64,000 bases of DNA from Luscinia megarhynchos (lineage: Eukaryota; Chordata; Aves; Passeriformes; Turdidae): the NCBI GenBank assembly GCA_034336665.1, contig CM067592.1:53992473-54056472 (forward strand). The letters are read 5' to 3'. The notes beneath the pieces were generated by a model. It worked only from the letters and a program-made list of their open reading frames with translations. It was not told where the DNA came from and searched no databases. Positions 13,101 to 26,352 of the stretch are shown here, piece after piece (within the stretch, counting starts at the first letter, position 1; every line of letters begins with the position of its first letter). Made by a program: the position numbers and the translations under genes.

Positions 13101-16100
13101 TGGCCTTCTTTGTTCTCAGTACAGTTCCTAGAGTTTCCACCTCCAAACAAGCCCAAGACCAAAATTATAGTCACAGGATCCAGGTAACAGATTCAGATAA
13201 TCTCTCAGAATAACTTCAATGGGAGTTCATCCTCTTGGTTGCTGGTCACTAACTGCAGGCTACCTTACGGCCATCTCCTGTTAAAATTCGCAACAGACCT
13301 GCTCAGAAGAGTGAAGTATTTTTTTCCCAGTTTAGCTTCTTTCCTTCTTTCCCTCAGAAAACATGTTTGAAGCAATTTTTCCCTCCTTTATCTTTTTCTT
13401 TTTTAAACTCTGGCACTCTTTGTGTTCAACACAGTGTGTTTTAACACTGACCTTTTTGGCCTACTCTTTACTTCGTTTCTCCTGTGTAGGAAGTCTGCTT
13501 TGTGTCCTTGCACTGTGAGCATTCAGGTTCTCTCTTAGGCTCTGCTTAAGCTTTGTTAAATTCTGTATTGCTTACTTGCCCAACAAATACACAGGCCTCA
13601 TTTACCTTTTACAGTAACCAAAACTGAAATTATTGATTACCTGTTTCCTTCAGGACACGGTGTTAAACTGCTTCACTTCCAAACCAGAGAAACTGCACAC
13701 CGCAGAAAATCCCCCAGAAAATGTAAAAAGGTCAGTGGTGCATTTGATGACATGAGTGCTTATGAAGCCACATAATTCATCATTTGTTACTACAGAACTT
13801 GTTCCTAGGGGGATTAACATTTGCCAATAAATATACCATATGCTGGATTCTGTATGGAGATTTTTTTAAGCTACTTTACTAAGTCATTAAGGATCTCCCA
13901 TGACAACTATGACTAAAATGGGCCAAACCCATCAGGGTTCCCTAGACCAGTGAAGCATGTAGGTTAAAGGATGAAGTCATGTCTCATTCGTGTACCAATT
14001 CTTCAGTGAGACGTTTACAATTAAATAGTTTGGTTGTGACTTGTCTTTTGGGCAGAACTATTACTCCTCTGTAAGGATGTGGGCTTAACCCTTCCTTCTC
14101 TCCAGAAGAAGAATGGAGAAAGAACACACACAGAAGTAAAGTACAACTTGAGCAACTATTAGTGTCTGGTGAGGTTTAGATTCCAACAAGAATCGTAGAT
14201 ATTGAAGAAGGGTTATTCACAGTTTCCTATTACAATTGAATTCTAACATTTTCGAAGTCAAAGGACCAAATAAAAGGAAGTTGGTCTCACAGGAAGCTCT
14301 TATATGTTCCACTTTCATGCTGTCATGGTCCTTCCTTAGCAAAGCTGCCTGAAGCTGCAGAGAGAGAAAATGGGCTTTCCAGCAACTGCAGCAGGAAGCT
14401 CAATGAGACAGACACAGGCATGAGCTCACTCGTGGTCTGTAGCTGCTTGTACCAACCAGCTGAGAAAAATTCTTTTGCAGATGGTGAAAAAGCATCAAAT
14501 TGCTTCTTTGGATCTCAGCTATCTTCCTGACTCTTGTGCCAAAATAGTTAATATTTCCTCTGCCTCCCGTCAGCCTCTCCCGTGTTACGCTGTGCCAGTA
14601 AGTGAAACAATGGCTCTTTAAAACACACAACCTGCCTTTGTGCGTGTGCAGACTCAAGCACTCACACAAAATGTGTTTGCTTTTGATATAAAAACACTAT
14701 ATATACACACTCAGCCCTGCATGTTCTGAACTAAAACCTAAATCACATTACTGGAGGAAAATTCTTTGAAGAACTGGGGGCAGGTCCACAGCATGTGAGA
14801 AACTATGAAGCTCTCTGGAGATGAAAGACATTACTTAATTTTAAACACTGGGAAAAATTCCCAGTATAGCTGGAAATTAATGACAATATTCCCAAGGAAC
14901 TTCATTAGAAGGAATATTTGGCTCATGTGACATCGTACAGATGGTTAAATTTTATCATGATGGATACTGTGTAAATGACTAAATAAAGGAGGAAAAGACA
15001 TGATGAAATAAAAACAATAGTAGTATATATTTTCTAAAGCAATCTTAAAATGTGTGCTCAAAATAGATGTAATTCTAGATTTTTGTTTTCTTGAAAAACT
15101 GTTTCCCTGCTTTAAGTTTCTCTTTGCACTAACAGAGAGATTTCCTAAAGCAAACTATGCACTAGCAGAGTAAATTCCAGCTCAGGTAATACTCATGTGA
15201 GTGCGTGTCCTACTTGTAGAAATATATATGGCTTTTGTTGTCTGGCCACTATATAGAATTCATTCTGCTAGTGAGAACCAGCAAAAACTTGATATCTGAG
15301 AGGAAATAGAACAAGAGAACTGTATGTATCTGCTTATCTAATTCAGTTTGTTTTTAAATGTGAAAAACTTTTGATAAAGTCAAACCCAAACAATTAACAA
15401 CCAGGTAATCCTGTTGGCCTGACTGATTAAGAAATGGCATTATTTCAGTGCTACAAAAGAAATGGTTCATAGAACTGGCATGTAGGACACTTTTTCCACA
15501 CTAAATTTAAAACAGTTGCAGTAGCCAAAATGAGCCAAGGCCATAGCCATGTATGAAAGTGCTATTTTGAGCAGAAAAAATGAGCTATCTGGTTAAAAAA
15601 AATATTTTTTTGCCTTGCTGTGCTTTGGAAGCTTCAGTGTCTTCCCTACTTCTCCTCTATACTTTAAATAGCTTTTCATACACTCTGTTTGAACAGATAA
15701 GAGCTTTTTTACCTGGTAACTTAAAATGAGTGCTGTGTAAGCAATCCATTCCTCCTACAATCATGGGTGGTACACAGAAGAAATGATAGATTTTCTGTGT
15801 GTGTTTTGGAATATAGAATACTTGAGAGTCCACATTATCGTGACCATTACAAAATGGTTTTGCTCCAACACATGTCAGGGAAATGACACTGAATGGGCTT
15901 TCAGGGAAAAACTGTCTGACAGCCCAACTACTAGCAAATCATTAAGTTGCCAGTTTTTCCTTTCCTATCAATAAAGTAAGATAGAAAGCAGAACGCAGTA
16001 ATTTAGCCACATAGGCAGTTAGCAAATGCAAGTTCTTGAGAGCAGAGGATGTTGATTAGCTATGGGACCTGTGAGAAGCCATCTCATTCAGGTAATTATG

Positions 16101-19100
16101 AGGCCTCTGAGACCTACTGGTCTGTTGCCTGGAGAAGTACCATGATTTTTGGCTGCTAGATTTTTTCCAACAGTCACTACAGCCGCTGTAGACTTCTAAA
16201 TCATTATTTTGGCTGATGAAACAGTAAAGGCTTGAGTTCATCATCCACAGGATGATCTCACTGCTCTGCAGGTGTCAGGCAGAGATCATCTCTGCTGTCT
16301 TTTCAGCCTTCTTGTAGCAGAGGTTAATTACAAGAATTGTGGCTGTGAAAGAGAATGTACTTCTCAATATTCTCACCACCAAAATTTACATAATATTAAG
16401 AAGTTTTGAAATAATTAAATATCATTGTAGACATGTCCTTTTAAAAACAACAAAAGGTTCTCTCTGGTGTGAAGATGGGGTCTCAAACACCCCTTTCATT
16501 CTCTCTCAACAAGGCAGCACCCCAAAAAACATATATGCTTCTGTGCTGATTTCATCAAACCATTGTGTTTGTATTTCATTAACTCAGAATAAAACAAAAT
16601 TATTATTAAGTCTGCCTATATTCAGAAATATTTTGTCCTGTGCTGGTACGAAGTTACTCATCTGTCTCCTGTCACATGCACGCCCACCCAAAAGAAAAGG
16701 GAGCAGAGCAATGAAGTCTCATCATTATGAGACTCGCAAAATCTCATGCTACCTTTACCTTGAGCACTGCTTGCCACTTTCAGCACTATCTTAAAATGTT
16801 ACACGCTCTGTCTCCCTCTGGTGATCAGCGAGGCCACAGGGCAGCCGGCATCCCCACGATGTGTTTCTGCCACTTGCGGTACACACAGGACACTGTTCAC
16901 TGGCCACTCGAAACACAAACGATTGCATGCAAACAATATCTGCATTCTTACCACATACCTTATATCTTAACAGCTTAGTCCGTGCAATTTGTCAACAGTT
17001 TGCTGAAAAATGTTCCTGTAATACTTTAGTGCCTGAAGCTAGAGAAAATGTTAGACATTTATGCTTTAAAACCTGGAGCATGCTGCACTCAGTGTTGCAT
17101 AAAAAAAGCGTCTGGAATACAGAAAATAATACTCTGAGGATAGTTACTAATTGGGTAATCATACTACTGACATATGATTTTGCAGTTACTGAGTTTCAAA
17201 TAGAATTCCAATACAAATGGTTTGAACTTGTCATGTAAAAATTTGTACGTAAAATCTTTCCAAGCCATGTTGAATCGAATTCTAAATATATCATTAGGAG
17301 AATTGTGGCTTCTAAAGAGACTTTTATGTGAAATATTTCTTAAACAGTTCCCTATTGCCTTGCACAACATACTTTCAGTACTTTGAAGTTACTGTTATTC
17401 TGAATAGGCACAGTTTGACTGACATATGTTCTGCTCCATAAACCTAGATCAAGAACATAAAATGCCAGAGAAAACCTGTTACCTTAACAGTGGCTGCCAA
17501 GTTATATTTTGTGTTATATCTGTGTGGCATTCTTCTGATGTGTACCTATGCATATACATATAAATATACATATAGAAGAGTGTCTATCTCTCCACATCCG
17601 GATCCAGGTAGAAATGAAAAATCAATCTCTGTAGAAATGGATTTCTCCTGTTTCTGGATTTCTGTACTCTCTCTACTTTCAGAACAAATTCATTCTCTTC
17701 CCCTTCCTGACTTAATAGTCCTAAGGAGGGTGGCTTCCAACTGCTTCAAAAGGTGCAGTTGCAGGAGAAGCATGAGGGGGCCTTTTGACAGCCAAGCACT
17801 TATCTAAGAGACAGCAATGGAAACCTCCATGTGGCTTAGCTGCTTTGGTTTTAATCAACACCAAACTCTCTTTTCCTTAGATTCTGCTGGATGTGGTCCA
17901 GTCTTTGTTTTAAAGGCTGCTCAGAACAGATAACAGACATGTTACACAGACTCTGGTCTAAAAATTTCATATGGAAGTGCAAGTCTCTCCTGTCTTCCAT
18001 GAGAAAGACTGAAATATGCATTGAAACAGTTCCCTATAGATGCCTACTATTTGTCGTGTGACAAATTTCTTTGTCCAACAAAACCAGACATTCCGAAGGA
18101 GCAAATTCGCTACTTTTCCTATAGAGGACTTTCACAAACACAACCTCAAGTTAAATTGAAACATACATATATGTGCACTTGATGTCCAGATGAATATTTT
18201 ATCTATTTAACACTGCCTATTAAATGTTTGTTTTAAAAGTGTAATAAAAAGCAAACTAGGAGAAAGCCTGGGGTTTTAAATTCCTACAGCATAAAAAGGA
18301 TTTTCTCCCAATTTCTTTTACTGTGGTCTGTTTCAGCATATGCTTAGCCTGTTCAACAGCAAAGGCTTTCAATGTGCATATTTACAATAGGATTTATTTG
18401 TGGTAATCTTTGTTCTTAATTTCTTTTAATGCTTTGAAGCACGTTTTAAAGTACCTACCTTCAGTATAATAAGGTTTGTGAAGCCATACTGCTATTCTAC
18501 TAAAAACTGGCAAAAATTATCCTCTGTGCTGACACTGGATGTCACTGGATGGCAATTTTCTACCACAGATTTAGAGTTGCTCATGAATATGTTTCACTGT
18601 TTTCCACTCCATACTGTAGAGGGAAAACAGTTTCAGAGACTTAGGAGAGTATGTCCAGAAACATATCAGGCAAACACCTTCAAGACACTGAGACATCCAA
18701 GTGACTTTTAGGTGAGATCAGTCAGCACTTTGCCCACAGTGCTGTTTGTACTAGTTCAAAAGCAATGCCTGTAAAAATACTTCTTGCAAATGCATTTCCA
18801 GTGGATCCAGAAATTATAGGCCATAGATTTTGAGGAAATATCTTTCTTCTGTTAAGATTTTAGGAAATCGAAGGGCAATTGTATTCTGTAACATCTGTAA
18901 GGGGTACACAAAGGATTTTCTCATTTTCAGGTGTCTCAGAAAGGAGTGCATACAAATGCAGCTGCTTCAGACATGGTTTTGGGATTTAAATCTTCATGAT
19001 AAGAGGAAGTTTATTGTCTCCTCTAGGTGAACTGTCAGATGTCATACTCCAGGAAATAAAAGAATTGGCTGATTTATTTATTTTTTTACTTGGTAAATAA

Positions 19101-19888
19101 AGGACCTAGAATAACACAGATCTAATCAGCATCCTGTTGTGTATTGCCAAGTGAGTTCTTGAGCAACATCAGTGAATCATTCCCTCACACCAGCAGGAAA
19201 CTGAGCACTGCAGCATGTGAGCACCCTGCAGAATGAGGTACCCACAAGAGCTAGTAGTACCTGTGGCCAATTCACCAAGTGGTATATTACAAATAATTCC
19301 CTCTGAAAAACTGCTTTTACAGTGCAGTTTTTTCTGCACAGGCCTTGCTCCCGTTGCTAGTAAAGCAGACAGATTGTAGGGACCAGCCCTCCTGCCACTT
19401 TGCAGATGTTAGGGCAGTGCAAATGACAGTGACTGTTGCTCCTCCGTGAGAGGCCTGATTTGTGAAGCAGCTAATGCTTATGATGCAACTCTTCTGTACT
19501 CTTTTACTCCCAGAACATGCCATTATCAGCAGCAACTCTGGCTTTAAAGAGCAATTCACCAGTGTGCCTTTTTAATGCCAAAGACTGTATCACTGGAATG
19601 GCAAGACTTTTTCCTGTGCTGCTAGAAGGACTTTTTTTTTTTTTTTTGTATATTTAAGATGCTTTTTTATACACATGTCCAGCGAAAGAATGACAGAAGG
19701 GATCTAAGAATGCCAAGTACAGGACAGGATCAGTCAGTCCCAGGATCTCCATTCGGTCATTCCACACCTGCTCTACTAACTCACTTGGACAGTGGCAACT
19801 TCCCTTCACCAAAAAGTGTCCCTTTAGTTGCTGCTCAAGATTCTTCCCTTTAATTAAAGCTAGACTGTTCAATTACACTCTGTAAGCC
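10131..19888. other. Gene-free intergenic region
   Basis: No supportable gene. The longest open frames are 164 codons (11523-12017, plus) and 151 codons (16339-16794, plus). Neither matches a family I know, shows repeated domains or has splice-compatible partners. A T16 run lies at 19632-19647. Confidence 0.55.
19632..19647. repeat. T16 homopolymer
   Basis: Sixteen consecutive T residues, about 240 bp to the left of a minus-strand CR1 tail. It is a simple repeat that will be prone to length variation. Confidence 0.9.
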
Positions 19889-20500
19889 ATCACAGAATCA
19901 GAGGATGTTTAGGTCTGGAAAGGATCGCCAAAGGTCAGCTAGTCCAAGCTCCCTGCTCAAACAGGGGTCCTAGGAGCACATTACTTAGGATTGTGTTCAG
20001 ATATGTTTTTGAGTATCTCCAGAGAGGAGACTCCACAACCCTTCTGAGCAGCCTGTTCCAGGCTCAGTCATCCTCACAGTAAAGCTTTCCACATTGTTCA
20101 GGTGGAACTTCCTGTGCTCCAGTTTCTGCCCAGTGTCCCTTGTCCTATTGCTTGGCACCCACTGAGACCTGGCCCATTCTCCAGACATCCTCCCTTCAGA
20201 TACCCATAGACACGGATAAGAACCCCTCTCTCTGAGTGTCCTCTCCTGGCTAAACAACTCCCCCAGCCTTTCCTCATATGAGAGGGGCTTCAGTGCCCTT
20301 CCATAGCCCTCTGCTGAACCCACTCCAGGAGCTCCATGTCTCTCTTGTGCTGAGCCCAGAACTGGATGCAGCCTCACCAGGGCCAAAGGGAGGGGCAGGA
20401 TTGCCCCGTTGACCTACTGCCACGGCTCCTCTGAATGCAGCCCAGGTTTTATTAGCCTTCTTGGACACATTGGCTCTATTCTCTCCTGTGCCACTATTGC
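19889..20500 (-). mobile_element. CR1 LINE remnant (3' portion), minus orientation
   Basis: The left edge shows the avian CR1 3' tail in reverse (ATCACAGAATCA followed by a ggtctggaaaggatc-like stretch). The part to the right corresponds to the last section of CR1 ORF2 and the 3' UTR, including the usual phrases around CAGAACTGGATGCAGC and CTCCTGGCTAAACA. The coding part is broken in every frame. The right boundary is approximate. Confidence 0.85.
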
Positions 20501-20817
20501 ATGTACAGTGAAACCTGAGAATCCTGTAAAACCTTTGCTTATAGCTCCTGATGCCCAGTGAACAAGAGGATTTTATCTTAAAAGACCAGAAGAATATTTT
20601 AGAAGTTGTCACATTGAGTAGACAATTTCAAGAAAGCTTAGTCACTTATTTGATTCCTTAGCAAACCTGTACATGAATTTTATCTGACCAGTGCTCTTAG
20701 AAAATAAATACCATATCATGGATCACTGGCAAATTGTTGGTTGTCTTGACAGTGCTATAAAAGTCACAAGGTGTGAAGACCTCAGTTTTCCCTTTAAAGT
20801 TGATTCTGTAACAGTAG
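20501..20817. other. Short spacer between two CR1 remnants
   Basis: I see no gene or clear repeat. The spacer may include decayed CR1 sequence at its left edge. Confidence 0.4.
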
Positions 20818-21145
20818 AATCACAGACCCATTAAAGAAAAACTGCTTGAAAGGGATCTCAGGAGGTCATCCAAGTCCAGCTGCCTGCCTCATGGCATTTC
20901 TAATGGTTCTTGCTGGCATGTCATTTCTGACAGTTTCTTCTCCCACCTGTTCTTAAAATCCTCCAATTATAACTCTCTCTCATCTTACCCCTGCCTATTG
21001 TTTCCAGTGCTATCTTTACTTGTAGAAAGTTTTGCTGACACATGACCTCCACATCCTTTGCTACAGTTCTATATTTACTGCTTCTTGTTCTGCCCCTAGT
21101 AGAAAAACCAACGAGGGGCATTATTTCCATCCTCCTTTTTAGCTG
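20818..21145 (-). mobile_element. Old CR1 LINE 3' fragment, minus orientation
   Basis: It begins with an AATCACAGA-type tail and continues with a diverged version of the CR1 3' region (GGAGGTCATCCAAGTCCAG and similar). It is more decayed than the neighbouring copy at 19889-20500 and shares its orientation. The right boundary is uncertain. Confidence 0.65.
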
Positions 21146-24100
21146 TGTACTGCTTGTACTGTCAGTCTTAACTGTTACTGTTAACTGTTGTCTTAACGTT
21201 TGCATGTATATGCAAACACATAGGTATATGGCCAGGCCACAGCTTTTTGAATTGCAAAGCCCCTGAATTTATCTCTAAGCTGTAGTTTTTCCATACCCTA
21301 TCAAAACATAAGGTTATGTTAATGTCTGAACAGGAAAGAGGGCAAACTCCTTTGGGGCCTTTTCCCTTCACTTCCAGACCCATTTGATTTTCTTTTCTTG
21401 CAGCAGTACTGCCTTCTGAAAACAAAGATAAAAAGCTAGCTCTGTGTTCTAACATCATCAGGATTTCTTATCAGTTTCCCAAATATACCCTGAATAATTA
21501 TTTTCCTTCTTCCTGTACACTGCTTGCCAGTAAGCACATTGGCAAAACACCTAACTGTTAGAGTGGGAAAGGAAGTGACTCTGCAGCTGTCAAAGAAATG
21601 TTCTCCAGGAAACAGATGGCTAGAGCTATTATTTACAGCTGATCATGTATGTTAGACAAAAGCCACCCACACTACAAAATCTGGAGTATCTGGAAAAGTG
21701 GTGATGCATTACTAAATGTGTGTAAAGAGAATGGGTGCTGTGTACCCTTCTTCACTTGGAAGAGGTTGGGTGACATATTAAGAACGTATCTGATTTCTCC
21801 AACCTGAAGTCTCTGACACTTGGATATCAGAGTTACATATTAAGTGGCCATTACAATGAAGAAAAGATGGGTGCAGCCAGTGAGTAGTATGTCTGGTGTA
21901 TGCAAGGTGACAGGGCAGTGATATTCTACGCAGGCAGAGGATGAACTGCAGGTAATCCCCTGCCTGGGCTTTTACACTTGGGCATACAGTGCTCACCATA
22001 GTTCTGTGTCTGAAGCATGTTTTGGCTGCAGGACATGTGCTGTACTTCTCCTGCACAACTGTTTGCTTAGTTCCATCCTTAAAAATGCAAGAAAAAAAAG
22101 CGAGCTAAGTAATAGCTAATACTTGGGCACAGCTTATGTACAGAAAGACATTTCAGAACTTACAATAGGAAATATATTTTGAGAAATAATTCCTACTATG
22201 TCACTGAAAAAATTATTTCATGACAGACAATTAAACCTTGCAGTTTGATGCTACAAACGCAGGGACTACATTTTAAAAAAAATCTTTCTGTTGATTTTTC
22301 AAGTAGGTTTCTAAAAGTCTAAGTAATATTTCAAGCGTATGAGAAAGTGAATCTTAGTCTGCATGCAAAGTTGTCTCACCTTGAGATCCATTCCTAGCCC
22401 ATTAAATCATACCTGGCTTATGATGTGCTGACAATTTTATTTTAGTTTTGACTGTGTTGCATGTTCATATTCTGACACATCTTCTGATGGTAGGTGTTGA
22501 AACATGGAACAAATCAACTCTCAGAGAGCATATTTCTGAGACAGTTACCATGTTGTTATAAATAAGTGGACGTTGGAGTATTTTTTTTTTTACTGTTATG
22601 CAGTCAGTCATATTTTGTTATGCCATTGATCTTATGCCACCTTGATGTTACAAAAAGGTTTCTGAATGACAGCTACTGTGAAATGAATATCAAATCTAAA
22701 CTGTCTAACTAGTCTCTTCCATCCACTTCCTACAACTGTGCTGACTATAGTTATTTTATTTATCAATACCTTAATAAACCAATGTATTTGACTCCTAACT
22801 TGGATACTGAAAGGCAAATAAATGGAATATTATGAAAATGCTGCTCTAATAATGCAGGACAAAGCAAGCCTACCATTCTCATGATGAAATTAAAGCACTA
22901 TTCTTGCAGTTTGATGCTGCATGTGTATCATATACTGCTTGTCTCAAATGCCAGAAACAAATAAATCACTCAACCATGAAAAAATCACAAGGCTCTTAGA
23001 GAATTATTTTCATTTTTCAAAAAAGGAGTCAGAGATTTCCTGAAATTAGGAAATCATTACTGCTCTCTGGCACCCTGTTTATCACCTTTGGTCAAGAACT
23101 GCAGGATAAACACCAAGAGGCTTATTCTGACATCTTCTGGGTGACAGATCATAAAAAGTTATTCTTTATATCTGTGGTGTCCATAGGTGTATCTTTACTA
23201 GGACACACATTGGTTCATTAGTAAATCTTCTTTAATCAAAAATTTCTGAGTGGACGGAGTAGGATCTTTTATGCAAGAGCTGTAATCATAGGGGGTTTAT
23301 GTTCCTGCTAAAAAGCTTTTGGTAAATTATGTTTTCTGAAGATGTTTGGTGAAAATTCCCTGATCATCTTTTCTACCTCTGGGAAATACTTATGCTTTGC
23401 TGGCAGAAGCCTGACTTACACTCATGCCAGGAGGGATATGCTTGGAGGATTATAAACTAAACAGAAGGAGTAATGGCACCTGGATTTTATAGCTACTAAG
23501 GATACAAATATGCAAAGCACACAGGCATCAGCCAACTGAGTATCACAGGATCAGCATTTCCCAGCATTTCTCTAACTGAGGTGTATGACATCACAGTGTA
23601 CCATGTGCAGGCTTTGGGGTCCTGGGTAGGAGACACTACAAATTAGGAACAGTAAAATCAACAGTTCATACAACATAAGTTCACCTTAAGCCTTCTAGAC
23701 ACTACTTCTCATGCTAACATCAAGCTGACCTCTCTCCTGCACTAGCTTGCCTCAAAATATCTTTCTGTTGCAATGTACTCAGGAGCCATGGATATCTTTA
23801 ACCACAGACCCCAAACATCTGGCATCATATTATCTCATGTAGTAATTTGCACTGCCCTAGGATACTTGCATAATTTGATTCTCCACATGCAGTATAAGAA
23901 TACACTTTGGAAATCGCTATATTGCAGAGAGTGGATAACTTTTAAATCCTCAGTCTCTAGAGTAGGCAGTTTCTTACTTCCAGGGTTTGACAATATTTAC
24001 GTCTTGGTCTGCTTCAAATCCTTTCACTGAAATTCAGTTTTCTCCCCTGCTTCAGCTAAGTACTACGACTATGGCAGACTTTACACATCTCCAGTCAGTC

Positions 24101-25097
24101 AGGACCACTCAGCAGGATTGCTGCCTCTGCCATTCGCATGAACACAGTCAACTCTCTTCACATTCTCAAAAATGCAAATTGCCAGTTTGTTTTAAGCCAC
24201 TCTACCAGACACAGAATCTCTCCTTTTTAGCTCTCTTCCACCATTCTGGCAATTGCAGCATGTGTCTTCTCATTTTGCTTTCAGATTTTTCATATGTGGA
24301 CAGACGACAGGAGGCCCAGTTAGAGGTACCGCTGTTCCTGGCTCAGATATTTTTGGAGGTTTGGTTGTTTCTTTAAACAGGTCAGCTAGAGTGCTAGGTT
24401 TATCACTTCAGCTAAAAAATAAGAGTGCTGCCAAGTGGCAGATAAAAACTGTGGAAGGAATTTCTGAATTTCACTTCTGCAAGTACAGGCTTTTATTTTT
24501 TAATGTTGTGTGGGCTTTGGGGTGGGTGTTTTGTGTGTATATGTCTGTTGGTCTTTTGTTTGTTTGGTTTGATTTTATTTGTCGTTGCTTGTGTGTTTGT
24601 TTCTTTTTCTGATGTCTCAGTTGGCCCTGTATTATCCAGTAGTACCCTGTGCTTACCCAAAGCCTATAAAGAGAGGGCCTGGAGCATTTAACCATCTTGG
24701 TCCATGCAAGCTGCATGGCCAAATGTGACATCACTCTGAAGACTGACACAAAGAAAGACATTTATCACACCTAATTAAAGGCATTCAAATAGTAAGCAAC
24801 TATTCCAATAGCTTCACTATCTCAGCTCCCCTGTAATAAGTAGGAAGGGACTAACTGCTTCTCTGGGCAAATAAGACATATCTAATAGGTAGAATGAATC
24901 ATATTCAGGAAATTTCTCTCTCCTCACTGACCACAAATGATGGCCAACAGTTAAGATAAACACAAAAAAAAGGCAAGAGAAACTGCACAGAAAGCAACTC
25001 CGTTGCACTTAATCAAAATCCTCATGTGCCCACATTTCTTTAGTTACTAGTTCTGCATTTGCAGAAATTTAATTATCACAAGATCATAATTTTTATG
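21146..25097. other. Gene-free intergenic region
   Basis: No supportable gene. The stretch near 24480-24620 is T/G-rich and gives low-complexity open frames that should not be read as protein. Confidence 0.5.
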
Positions 25098-25167
25098 TCT
25101 CTGCCCACTACGGGGAGGCTGGAACTCAATGATCTCTCCAGCCCAAACCACTTCATGATTCTGTGAA
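25098..25167 (+). mobile_element. CR1 LINE 3' tail fragment, plus orientation
   Basis: The sequence GGCTGGAACTCAATGATCT, followed by CCAGCCCAAACCACTTC and ATGATTCTGTGA, is the characteristic avian CR1 3' terminus. Only the last 70 bases or so are recognisable. Confidence 0.75.
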
Positions 25168-25799
25168 AGTCTTTGTGACAAATAAAAAATTTCCTTGGCA
25201 AACTTTGACTTCCCTGTGTTCTACTAGAACAGTCAGCAAAATAAAACCTCATGAATTTGGATCTTTCTCAGCAAACTGTGGCAGTCTGAAAATGGAAATA
25301 AATCAACATAATCAAAGTAAAGCAAATATATACATACATATTTGCTATAAATAGTAGCAGTAGCCTGCTTTTGGATGTTGTGCTGTAGGACACATTTGAA
25401 GAATGTACTCATAGTTTACCACAGAAACAAAGTGAATTGATTAATTTTCTCTGAAAAGTTAAAAAACATTCAATAAAGGGATCTTGACAGCTTTGAGAGA
25501 ATGTGGATTAGAGTTTCAGCAGATTTTGCAGTAACTTCAACAAAGCTGAACACACTGCCAGTGCTTGGCAAGTAGCAATAACTGGTGACTTAAAACTGCA
25601 TGTACACTTTTTATTTCTACACGTTTTAGAGCTGATAAAGGACTAGTAAATATTAAACCAACCCTTGACACAACTAATTGACTGAAATCCAGAAACTGGA
25701 TGTTTTTTAATATAAAAAGAACAATAAAAAACTTAAAGCTCCAAAGAGGAAATGAATTATAGGAAGTGTCTGCACTCAGTGTGTCCTATTAACATCATC

Positions 25800-25805
25800 T
25801 TTATT
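25800..25805 (-). terminator. SNCAIP: Poly(A) signal AATAAA of SNCAIP
   Basis: TTTATT on the plus strand gives AATAAA on the minus strand about 550 bases after the SNCAIP stop codon. I saw no earlier canonical signal between the stop and this site, so it is the best candidate for the 3' end of the transcript. Confidence 0.7.
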
Positions 25806-26346
25806 TCCTTTTTACAAAAAATAGAAATAACAGACAAAACATACTAAAAAAAAAAAATCAACGCTTTTGCCTTGGTCTCACTGAGGAGCTGCGCAGGCAG
25901 AGTCCTGGATGAAAATTTGATAGTATATGCTGTTGACAAAGGGAAATAAAGATATATGACAATATATCCATGCAAGACACAAAGTACAAAACATGTTCTG
26001 TGGCCTAACAAACAATTTTGGAGGTTGCAAGTGTCATAAAAATTTTCAAATTGTTACTTCTGCTCACCCATGCCTTTACACAGCACAGCTTACAAACAAG
26101 TTACATATACACATATATCATAAAAAAGATTTGTATATGGTCTAACTGATACAAATTAAGGCATCCTAAGAGCTGCTGTTTTGCTGGTGAGGGGTATGTC
26201 TCATATTAAGTGTTTCAAAAGGCTATACTTCAGGTATTTCAAACTAAGTGAGACATTGTGACATGGTTTAGAGGAAGAATTCCTGCAGCTCTGGCTCTTC
26301 AGTACTCTTTTGACTGTCAGATTTCTGGATTTTCCAGTTGATGTCA

Positions 26347-26352
26347 TCATGC
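26347..26352 (-). CDS. SNCAIP: SNCAIP terminal codons Ala-stop
   Basis: The previous exon ends in phase 0 after ...NKP. The acceptor TTCTCCAG is followed by GCA TGA, so the protein ends ...NKPA. The human protein ends ...NKAA as I recall it, which supports this short coding contribution. Confidence 0.85.
   Translation of the reverse strand, partial: A

Larger units (their letters stand above)
25780..26352 (-). other. SNCAIP: SNCAIP last exon: two codons plus 3' UTR
   Basis: The minus strand has a good acceptor, TTTTCTCCAG, ending at 26353. The exon then opens with GCA TGA in the phase delivered by the previous exon. The remainder is 3' UTR running to an AATAAA signal at 25805-25800. The cleavage site near 25780 is estimated from the usual 10-30 base spacing and is not seen directly. 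Confidence 0.75.

Noticed and set aside
16339..16794. 151-codon plus-strand frame
   Set aside because: No family resemblance; Cys/Leu/Ser-rich random-looking translation in intergenic DNA.
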